Below are positions 1 through 5,577 of a stretch of 5,577 bases of DNA, piece after piece. The position numbers and the translations under genes are program-made. The DNA comes from an uncultured Desulfurellaceae bacterium (GTDB lineage Bacteria > Campylobacterota_A > Desulfurellia > Desulfurellales > Hippeaceae): assembly GCA_913056505.1 (NCBI GenBank), contig CAJXLZ010000073.1, positions 1-5,577 on the forward strand. The letters run 5' to 3'. Every line of letters starts with the position of its first letter. Position 1 is the stretch's first letter. The notes under the pieces were generated by a model. The model saw nothing but the letters and a program-made list of their open reading frames with translations, made no database searches and was not told the DNA's origin.

Positions 1-114
1 ATTCGATTGAAACAATATAATCAAGCATTGAAAATGGCAAAAAAAGCTTATCAGGATGGACACCCTCCTCCTGGTTTACGCAATAAACTAATCAAACTGG
101 GCATTTGGAAATAA
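1..114 (+). CDS. C-terminal end of a probable TPR-like protein (5' truncated by window edge)
   Basis: An open frame enters from the left edge in phase 1 and ends at TAA 112-114, giving 37 residues. The visible tail has an amphipathic helix with ALKMAKKAYQDG, then HPPPGLRNKLIKLGIWK. A helix of the A-x-x-x-A-x-x-A-Y type followed by a Pro-Gly turn and a short basic last helix ending in Trp resembles the C-terminal ends of tetratricopeptide-repeat proteins, some of which lie in exopolysaccharide loci. That reading rests on pattern recall and only one helix pair is visible, so the family is tentative. That this is the end of a real gene is better supported: the frame is open, the stop lies 4 bases before the flippase start, and the same arrangement recurs at the next junction. 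The two genes are therefore probably co-transcribed and translationally coupled. Confidence 0.5.
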   Translation: MRLKQYNQALKMAKKAYQDGHPPPGLRNKLIKLGIWK

Positions 115-118
115 ACCA

Positions 119-1555
119 TTGGACATTAAAACAAAAACTATTTCAGGCTTGAAATGGTCTGCTTTTAGTAAATTACTCGCCCAACTGTTTACCTGGGCAT
201 CAACACTTATCGTTATCCGTATTTTAACGCCAGAAGAATACGGACTAATGGCTTTGGCAACTATTCTGATTAGTTTTCTGACTTTACTTTACGAAATGGG
301 GCTAGGTTCTGCTATTGTACAAGCAAAAAAAATTAGCAAAGATGATCTAAAAAATATATTTGGTTTCGTTTTACTCATCAACTTAATTCTGTGTTTAGCG
401 TCAATAGTACTAGCCTACCCAATTGCAGGCTTCTTCAACGAGCCTCAACTTGTCATTTTTATCCAAGTACTCTCTGTAAAATTTATTCTGATTGCATTCT
501 CAATAATTCCCAGCTCTCTACTATTAAGAGAGATGAATTTTAAATCAAAATCATTGATTGACCTGATCGCAACAATAAGCGGCAGCATTATTACCCTGAC
601 ATTGGCCATAATGAATTTTGGAATTTGGGCATTGATCGCAGGAAACATAGGCATCAGCATTGTAGCTTTATGTGGGCTTTTCTTTGTAAAACCCTATTTT
701 TCTACCCCAGGATTTAGCTTAAAACGGATAAAAAGACATATTTATTTTGGCGGTATTGTCACGACAGAGCGTATACTATGGTTCTTATATACCCAGGCTG
801 ACAATATTATTATAGGTAAAATATTAGGCAAACAGACACTAGGCTTATATTCAGTTGCCATGGACTTATCGTCCCTACCCATGCAAAAACTAAATGCTAT
901 CATTAACCAAGTGGCATTTTCAGCCTTTGCAAAAATCCAAGAAGACAAAAAACAATTAACTCATGCAATGAGTAATGCTATTCGTTACATAGGCTTACTG
1001 TCATTTCCTATTTTCTCTGGACTCTTTATTACCGCTGAAGAATTTGTACCGGTTGTACTAGGTGAAAAATGGCTGGAAGTCACGCTACCCATTATGGTTT
1101 TATCCCTAATTATGCCTATCCGGATGATAAGCAATATTTATCCCACATTTTTAAGAGCCATTGGAAAACCGGGAACCAGCCTGACTAATTTAATTATTTC
1201 ATGTTCAATTATGCCAATTAGTTTTTACCTTGCGGGAATAAATTGGGGGCTACAGGGAGTATGCATCGCCTGGGTATCAGCATACCCTCTTGTTTTTTTT
1301 ATTGAAACCTATCGCACATTTAAAGCTTCTCAGATTCCTATGTCCCTTCTTGTCAGAGAGACCTATAAACCAGCATTTTCATCGACAATGATGGTCATTA
1401 TCGTACATTATGAAAAACAATTTATAACCTTTCCCAATGCAATTCTTAATTTGAGTCTGGAAATCATTTTAGGCGCCACAGTATTCATCATGTGTTTATG
1501 GATAATAAATAAACAATTATTTCAGGACACCCGACAATTAATAAAAGGATCATAA
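119..1555 (+). CDS. Wzx-type polysaccharide/lipopolysaccharide flippase (MOP superfamily)
   Basis: This 478-residue polytopic membrane protein probably flips lipid-linked oligosaccharide units from the cytoplasmic to the periplasmic face of the inner membrane. Seen: an N-terminal ISGLKWSAFSKLLAQ helix, then IRILTPEEYGLMALA (residues 33-47) and EMGLGSAIVQ (59-68), the usual opening of the WzxC-like / Polysacc_synt_3 branch. There are many further hydrophobic segments, roughly at 45-58, 82-104, 111-131, 145-190, 288-308, 321-338, 354-372, 378-396, 420-430 and 443-463. The mid-protein motif QADNIIIGKILGKQTLGLYS (226-245) is also typical of the family. Length fits (usually 450-500). The start is TTG at 119: it gives the expected N-terminus, GGAA lies about 8 bases upstream, and the next in-frame Met (residue 44) would delete the first helix. 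It lies 4 bases after the upstream stop and 4 before asnB, so it is operonic. The sugar substrate cannot be told from sequence. Confidence 0.9.
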   Translation: MDIKTKTISGLKWSAFSKLLAQLFTWASTLIVIRILTPEEYGLMALATILISFLTLLYEMGLGSAIVQAKKISKDDLKNIFGFVLLINLILCLASIVLAYPIAGFFNEPQLVIFIQVLSVKFILIAFSIIPSSLLLREMNFKSKSLIDLIATISGSIITLTLAIMNFGIWALIAGNIGISIVALCGLFFVKPYFSTPGFSLKRIKRHIYFGGIVTTERILWFLYTQADNIIIGKILGKQTLGLYSVAMDLSSLPMQKLNAIINQVAFSAFAKIQEDKKQLTHAMSNAIRYIGLLSFPIFSGLFITAEEFVPVVLGEKWLEVTLPIMVLSLIMPIRMISNIYPTFLRAIGKPGTSLTNLIISCSIMPISFYLAGINWGLQGVCIAWVSAYPLVFFIETYRTFKASQIPMSLLVRETYKPAFSSTMMVIIVHYEKQFITFPNAILNLSLEIILGATVFIMCLWIINKQLFQDTRQLIKGS

Positions 1556-1559
1556 GAAC

Positions 1560-3425
1560 ATGTGTGGATTTGTCTTTCTACTGGATAACACAAACACTTT
1601 AAACAAGCCCGATACTGTCAACCATATGATGGACAGTATCCGTCACCGGGGGCCTGATGACAGCGGTTATGAAATTATTGACAACATGGCATTTGGGTTT
1701 CGCAGACTCTCCATTATTGATCTTTCACAGGCTTCTCACCAACCCATGTGGGATAAGAAAAAGGAATATTTGATTGTATTTAATGGTGAAATTTACAATT
1801 ACTTGGAAATAAAAAATGAACTGGAAAATCTGGGCCATACCTTTTATTCAAATGGTGATACCGAAGTTCTATTAACCGCTTATATTCAATGGGGAAAAAA
1901 CTGCCTGCAAAAATTGAACGGCATGTTTTCCTTCCTGATTTACGACAACAAAAACAAACAAATATTTGGTGCCCGTGATCGCTTTGGAATAAAACCACTC
2001 TATATCCATAAAACAGCCGAAAAAATATTCATTGCATCCGAAATAAAAGCCCTGTTTGCCAGTGGCGCCATCAACAAACAAGTCAATTGGCAGGTTGCTT
2101 CTAAATACCTTTTTTACGGCATCCTTGAAGACAGTAATGATACTTTTTTTGATAACGTCACAAAAATTCCAGCTAGTCATGCCTTCCAGATAGACACTCA
2201 AAACCTGAACTTCAGTCACTGGCAATTCTGGAAACTAGAAAAGAAAGAAATAGCATCTCTGAATTATGCTGAACAATATTACCAACACTTTAAAGATTCC
2301 GTGAACTTACGCTTACGCAGTGACGTGCCCGTAGGTGTTTTTTTGTCAGGGGGTATGGACTCAACAGCCATTATCTGTGAAATGAAACGGCAACTTGACG
2401 CCAGTAATAACCCTTCAAAACTTCATGCCTATTCATTTATCTCAAAACAATTTGATGAAACACAATACATTGATAAAACACTGGAATATACTCACGCCGA
2501 TATTAAATATTTGTCCTCAAAACCTTTAGAACTCTGGGATGAGTTCGACAGTGCTCTAAAAATGCATGATGAACCCATGCATTCCATTACTGCGCTGGTC
2601 GGCTACAAACTCATGAAAATGGCTCACAATGATGGTGTTAAAGTCATACTCAATGGACAAGGAGCAGATGAAGCAATTGCAGGGTACCCTAATTATTTTC
2701 AAAATTTCTGGTACAGTTTATTATCAAGCGCAAAATTCAATACCTTGAATAAAGAACTCAATAGCTTTATCAAAGAACAGGGCGGTAATAAACGGAAAAA
2801 ATTATTTGATCTGTTCCTCACATACATTAGAATAAAATCTCGCCATATACCACTGTATCGTACACAAGCACTGAAAAAACAAATTACAGCACTCAGGCAA
2901 GACCCATGGTATATATCAGATTTTAAAAACCAATATCAGCTGAATCTTGAATATCATCATGATGAAACGCTCAGTGATGCCTTGCACTACTCCATCAATC
3001 AATATCCGCTTCCTTTATACCTGAGAATTGAAGACCGCAATTCAATGGCCAATTCAGTGGAAGCTCGACTGCCTTTTATGGATTACAGACTCATAGAATA
3101 TAGCTATTCATTGCCAGATGAAGATAAAATGCATGCCTTTTGGAATAAATATATTTTAAGAAATGCGATGAAAAACAAAATTCCGGAATTAGTCAGAACC
3201 CGTAAAGACAAAATGGGATTCCCAACGCCTATTGATGACTGGCTACGAGGTGATTTATATGAGCCATTTGCTGATATAATCAACAGTCAGGCGACATTAA
3301 ACCGAGGACTGTACAATACCAGCCTCATAAAGCAACAACTGCTAAAACACAAAAAAGGTGAAGTGAACATAGGATCACGGGTATTTCGGATTGTACAGTT
3401 TGAAAACTGGATAAAAAATGTTTGA
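1560..3425 (+). CDS. asnB: Asparagine synthase (glutamine-hydrolysing) family amidotransferase
   Basis: This 621-residue two-domain enzyme takes ammonia from glutamine and transfers it to an AMP-activated carboxylate. Class II glutamine amidotransferase domain (about 2-210): Cys2 is the N-terminal nucleophile once Met is removed, followed by RHRGPDDSG (28-36), FNGEIYNY (74-81), NGDTEVLL (98-105), GARDRFGIKPLY (137-148) and SEIKAL (160-165). Synthetase domain (about 235-610): PP-loop SGGMDS (263-268) for ATP, NGQGADE (365-371) and EDRNSMANSVEARLPFMD (491-508). All key motifs are intact, and the length matches the long AsnB group rather than the roughly 554-residue E. coli AsnB. The ATG at 1560 is fixed by the required Met-Cys start, with AAGGA at 1545-1549 about 10 bases upstream inside the flippase tail. 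In a glycan operon such proteins often amidate uronic acid sugars (WbpS-like) rather than make free asparagine. That role is inferred from context, and the gene symbol indicates family only. Confidence 0.93.
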   Translation: MCGFVFLLDNTNTLNKPDTVNHMMDSIRHRGPDDSGYEIIDNMAFGFRRLSIIDLSQASHQPMWDKKKEYLIVFNGEIYNYLEIKNELENLGHTFYSNGDTEVLLTAYIQWGKNCLQKLNGMFSFLIYDNKNKQIFGARDRFGIKPLYIHKTAEKIFIASEIKALFASGAINKQVNWQVASKYLFYGILEDSNDTFFDNVTKIPASHAFQIDTQNLNFSHWQFWKLEKKEIASLNYAEQYYQHFKDSVNLRLRSDVPVGVFLSGGMDSTAIICEMKRQLDASNNPSKLHAYSFISKQFDETQYIDKTLEYTHADIKYLSSKPLELWDEFDSALKMHDEPMHSITALVGYKLMKMAHNDGVKVILNGQGADEAIAGYPNYFQNFWYSLLSSAKFNTLNKELNSFIKEQGGNKRKKLFDLFLTYIRIKSRHIPLYRTQALKKQITALRQDPWYISDFKNQYQLNLEYHHDETLSDALHYSINQYPLPLYLRIEDRNSMANSVEARLPFMDYRLIEYSYSLPDEDKMHAFWNKYILRNAMKNKIPELVRTRKDKMGFPTPIDDWLRGDLYEPFADIINSQATLNRGLYNTSLIKQQLLKHKKGEVNIGSRVFRIVQFENWIKNV

Positions 3426-3430
3426 ACTAC

Positions 3431-4576
3431 CTATAGAACCGAATTCAACATAGTTATTAAAAACTTTTTCTCCCCTTCTAATGAAAAATACTGTTTCACG
3501 CGCTCAATCCCTTTTTTTCCCATATTTACTCTTAGTTCATCATTTTGTGCCAACTCAAGCAATCTATCAGCATGCTCATTAACATTACCGGGTGTAAAAA
3601 GAAAGCCAGTTTCACGGTCAACCACAGAGTCAACTACTCCACCGCTTCTACCTGTCACCACAGGCATACCTGCCGACATCGCTTCTATAATAGATACACC
3701 AAAAGCTTCACATTGATTCGTTAATATCCCCTTACAATTATGTACAGTAAAAATATCACATTCCCTACGTAACTTTTTCCCTTCTTCAGAACTCACTACT
3801 CCTAACAATTTTATTTTGTCCCTATATTTAGATTCTTTCTGTAAAAGCTTACACGTCGTTTCTAAATAACCTCCTCCCGCAATAATTAGTTCACCTTTTA
3901 GCCCCTTATCACATGCTTTCTCAAAGGCTTTAATAACAAGATCAGGTCTTTTAAAATCTATTAATCGGCCTAGATATAAAATCTTTATACTCTCCTTATT
4001 ATTATTCAAGCCCAATCCTTCAATGGACACACCAAACCTTTTAATTAGAATATTATCATCTGATACTCCTATTCTAAGCAACCTATTCTTACTATCCCTA
4101 GAGTTAGCTATTAATACCGATTTTCTAGAAATATCTCGTACAAATTTAAAATAAGCATCAGTATATATCATTTTACCTGTGCTAATAGATAATAGATTCC
4201 AAGTTATGTCATACCCATGCGTATGAATAAAAATAGGGATTTTAGTTGACAACAAAACCTCTTTTAAATCATACGCTAGGGTTAAGTAGTTAACAAAAAT
4301 AACATCTACGCAATTAGCCGCCAATGCTTTTCTTAAGACATCATTATATCTTTCTTGTGGTGTTCTGACTCTTAATATCTTTAGTTTAATTAGTATTTTT
4401 TTCAAAAAAGAATAATCTGAATATAGATTTACGACAGGTATTTCATTATTCCAATAGCGTTCTTGATTATCTATAGAAGCAATAAAGCTAACATCATCCT
4501 TTAGCATTTGCAGTTGCCTCTGCAACCATAACTCTGAAACAGCAGAATAATTTTGCATTATATATGCCACCTTCAT
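3431..4576 (-). CDS. GT4-like glycosyltransferase (GT-B fold, glycosyltransferase family 1 Pfam)
   Basis: This 381-residue cytoplasmic retaining glycosyltransferase probably adds a sugar from a nucleotide donor to the growing glycan unit. The N-terminal acceptor half (about 1-185) begins MKVAYIMQNYSAVSE and contains VDVIFVNYLT (90-99), IFIHTHGYDI (115-124) and ANSRDSK (157-163). The C-terminal donor half contains ILYLGRLIDFKRPD (199-212), ELIIAGGG (229-236), KIKLLGVVS (255-263) and the EX7E motif EAFGVSIIE (Glu290 and Glu298), followed by AMSAGMPVVTGRSGG and GFLFTPGN (324-331). Length and motif order are normal for GT4. The start is ATG at 4576, with a G-rich GGGGGT seven bases upstream as a modest ribosome binding site. 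It lies 36 bases downstream of the FkbM stop in the same direction, so it is probably co-transcribed with it. Its stop is 5 bases from the stop of convergent asnB. The sugar specificity is unknown. Confidence 0.9.
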   Translation of the reverse strand: MKVAYIMQNYSAVSELWLQRQLQMLKDDVSFIASIDNQERYWNNEIPVVNLYSDYSFLKKILIKLKILRVRTPQERYNDVLRKALAANCVDVIFVNYLTLAYDLKEVLLSTKIPIFIHTHGYDITWNLLSISTGKMIYTDAYFKFVRDISRKSVLIANSRDSKNRLLRIGVSDDNILIKRFGVSIEGLGLNNNKESIKILYLGRLIDFKRPDLVIKAFEKACDKGLKGELIIAGGGYLETTCKLLQKESKYRDKIKLLGVVSSEEGKKLRRECDIFTVHNCKGILTNQCEAFGVSIIEAMSAGMPVVTGRSGGVVDSVVDRETGFLFTPGNVNEHADRLLELAQNDELRVNMGKKGIERVKQYFSLEGEKKFLITMLNSVL

Positions 4577-4612
4577 TTCATTACCCCCATATTATTAAAA
4601 ACAGGATATATT

Positions 4613-5418
4613 CTAAAAAATAGCACTCAGTCTCCAATACAGTAATTTTAAAAAATATTTCAGTTTATATAGATAAATTTTCGTTTTCAAAAAAATTGAC
4701 GGAGAGAATGCAAAATGGTAAACCGGTGTCTCAGCCCAATTACATAAACTTATATAGCCTAGTTTTTCCAAGTAGTTACTTAACTCCAAAAAATGTTCTC
4801 TAGTGGCCGCTTCAACAAAAATATGTGGCTTATATTTTTTTAATATCATTGAAGAACCTTTTAAAACATCAAGTTCCATACCTTCAACATCAATTTTTAC
4901 TACCGTTATTTCTCCCTCAACTTTTTTTTCTTTCAACCATTCTACAAATACATCATCAAGAGTTCTAATCAAAAAGCTATCTTTAGTTTTTTCTTCTAAT
5001 AATTCTACTTGTGCCATGCCGACATTTGATGAACTACCTTCTGGCATTACAGATTTTCCATATGCACTAGCGCCTCCTAAACCACATTCAAATAACGTAT
5101 AATTATCAAGATTTTTAGATAGGTTTTCCTTTAGTGTTGGTAAAACTTTAGAATTCGGCTCTATAGATACGATATGGTCAGCTATAAACTTCCCAAAGAA
5201 AACGGAGTGGTTCCCTATATTTGCCCCAACATCTATACAAATATTTCCTTTTTCCTTTTTCCTTTTTCCTTTTTCCTTTTTCCTTTAGTAATAAAATATA
5301 TGTATTCTAATAAGTCGATTTCATAGAAACATTTATTCTCACTAATAATTCTATATATATGATCTTCCTCACTAAATCCTACAATATCAATTTCACTGCC
5401 ACGATAATTGAATTTCAT
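4613..5418 (-). CDS. FkbM-family SAM-dependent methyltransferase, phase-variable, out of frame here (OFF)
   Basis: The gene starts at ATG 5418 with GGAGGA just upstream. The first 45 codons encode MKFNYRGSE...FYEIDLLEYIYFITK, a typical FkbM N-terminal region. Translation then enters the AAAAAGG repeat (5286-5244), leaves it in the wrong frame and ends at TAG 5235-5233, giving a 61-residue product. The -1 frame, open from 5284 to the TAG at 4615-4613, carries the rest: motif I IDVGANIGNHSVFFGKF just after the repeat, SIEPNSK (acidic SAM-ribose motif), VVKIDVEGMELDVLKGS and KPHIFVEA, all in family order. The sequence is 806 bases long. One more unit makes 813 (270 residues) and two fewer makes 792 (263), both normal FkbM lengths. 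FkbM enzymes O-methylate small molecules and glycans, so a sugar hydroxyl is the likely target here (inferred). A sequencing or assembly error in the repeat, or a fixed pseudogene, are the alternatives. The internal ATG at 5047 would lack the SAM-binding motif, so it is not a credible start. Confidence 0.88.
5244..5286 (-). repeat. Heptanucleotide tandem repeat inside fkbM coding sequence (AAAAAGG on coding strand)
   Basis: On the + strand the unit is CCTTTTT, with five perfect copies at 5247-5253, 5254-5260, 5261-5267, 5268-5274 and 5275-5281. A partial CCTTT follows (5282-5286) and TTT precedes (5244-5246), so period 7 holds without mismatch for 43 bases. Because 7 is not a multiple of 3, each unit gained or lost shifts the reading frame. 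The repeat has no stop codon in any frame and encodes a repeating Lys/Arg/Glu/Gly peptide (KKEKGKR). With five units translation ends at TAG 5235-5233. With six or three it enters the methyltransferase frame. With four or seven it enters the third frame and stops at a TGA about 23 codons after the repeat. This is the architecture of a slipped-strand mispairing contingency locus. Confidence 0.95.
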
Positions 5419-5421
5419 TTT

Positions 5422-5427
5422 TCCTCC
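5422..5427 (-). promoter_or_regulatory. Ribosome binding site of fkbM (decides the start)
   Basis: GGAGGA on the minus strand, near-perfect Shine-Dalgarno, lies three bases before ATG 5418-5416. It favours this ATG over an in-frame TTG at 5433, which would place the Shine-Dalgarno sequence inside the coding region. The spacing is on the short side. A strong site in front of a currently frame-broken gene supports recent or ongoing function. Confidence 0.8.
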
Positions 5428-5434
5428 AAACAAG

Positions 5435-5577
5435 TTACATATAATAATTTTTTATCTTTTTAGCGACTAAGAAAACATCATATTTCTTTGCTAACTGGGT
5501 CACATTTTTAACATAGAAGTCAATATTGCTTATTGTTAATATATATTGTCCATTCTTCATATACATCAGAAACTCAC
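5435..5577 (-). CDS. C-terminal end of an unrecognised protein, possibly a class I methyltransferase (5' truncated by window edge)
   Basis: A minus-strand frame is open from the right edge (first complete codon at 5575) to TAA 5437-5435, giving 46 residues. It reads EFLMYMKNGQYILTISNIDF, then YVKNVTQLAKKYDVFLVAKK and IKNYYM. The pattern is a hydrophobic strand (QYILTISNID), a helix (VKNVTQLAKKY) and a final strand DVFLVAKKI. That is compatible with the last two strands of a class I SAM-dependent methyltransferase, but no diagnostic motif lies inside the window, so I do not assign a family. The lysine-, isoleucine- and asparagine-rich codon use matches the downstream fkbM. The stop is 16 bases before the fkbM ATG, with the fkbM ribosome binding site in between, so the two genes are almost certainly in one operon and the promoter lies outside the window. 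Confidence 0.6.
   Translation of the reverse strand, partial: EFLMYMKNGQYILTISNIDFYVKNVTQLAKKYDVFLVAKKIKNYYM

Noticed and set aside
1293..1300. Run of eight T inside the flippase as a possible second phase-variation tract
   Set aside because: The flippase frame is intact across it (LVFFIE), and isolated runs of 7-8 T are expected in AT-rich coding sequence. Similar seven-base runs occur in asnB near 2144 and 2338 without frame damage.
1872..2225. Minus-strand open frame of 117 codons inside asnB
   Set aside because: It lies opposite conserved AsnB motifs, and its translation (Cys/Phe/Gly-rich) resembles no family I know.
3426..3480. Bidirectional terminator at the convergent junction
   Set aside because: The five-base gap and flanking sequence show only short AT-rich self-complementarity (AAAAACTTTTT near 3459) and no GC stem followed by a T run.
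4613..5047. Stand-alone 144-residue gene starting at ATG 5047
   Set aside because: It would begin after SAM motif I and the acidic loop, and the same frame continues upstream with conserved FkbM sequence to the repeat. It is the C-terminal part of the longer gene.
4803..5102. Plus-strand open frame of 99 codons opposite fkbM
   Set aside because: It is a shadow of the minus-strand methyltransferase frame, which carries clear FkbM motifs. The plus-strand translation has low-complexity Ser/Thr/Phe content and no recognisable domain.
5244..5286. CRISPR or origin iterons as an explanation for the tandem repeat
   Set aside because: The units are 7 bases, directly abutting with no spacers, and lie within a coding frame at the exact point where the frame breaks. 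This does not fit CRISPR arrays or replication iterons.

Overview
This is an AT-rich bacterial window that looks like part of a cell-surface glycan (O-antigen, capsule or exopolysaccharide) cluster. A Wzx-type flippase, an AsnB-type amidotransferase, a GT4-like glycosyltransferase and an FkbM-type methyltransferase sit together. The gene types and the AT-rich coding style suggest a Gram-negative bacterium, perhaps a gammaproteobacterium. Nothing in the sequence fixes the genus.

Layout. On the + strand, positions 1-3425 hold the 3' end of a probable TPR-like protein (1-114), a membrane flippase starting at TTG (119-1555) and a complete glutamine-dependent asparagine-synthase-family protein (1560-3425). 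Gaps of 4 bases each indicate one translationally coupled operon running left to right. On the - strand, positions 5577 down to 3431 hold, in transcription order, the 3' end of an unrecognised protein (5577-5435, possibly a methyltransferase), an FkbM-family methyltransferase (5418-4613) and a glycosyltransferase (4576-3431). The two sets converge, with only 5 bases between the asnB and glycosyltransferase stop codons and no evident terminator. The window is almost entirely coding and has no gene-free stretch over 300 bases.

The main discovery is in the FkbM gene. A clear ribosome binding site and ATG at 5418 open a typical FkbM N-terminus. After 45 codons it runs into a perfect heptanucleotide tandem repeat (AAAAAGG on the coding strand, five full units plus partial ends, 5244-5286). 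In this sequence the reading frame leaves the repeat in the wrong phase and stops at 5233. The rest of the methyltransferase, including SAM motif I, continues intact in the -1 frame to 4613. One extra unit, or two fewer, would join the two halves into a protein of 270 or 263 residues. This is the structure of a slipped-strand phase-variable contingency gene, caught here in the OFF state. It implies that O-methylation of the surface glycan, and possibly expression of the downstream glycosyltransferase through polarity, can be switched at random.

Together the genes suggest assembly and decoration of a surface polysaccharide: sugar transfer, probable amidation of an acidic sugar, switchable methylation, and flipping of lipid-linked units across the inner membrane. 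The substrate assignments are inference from family and context.
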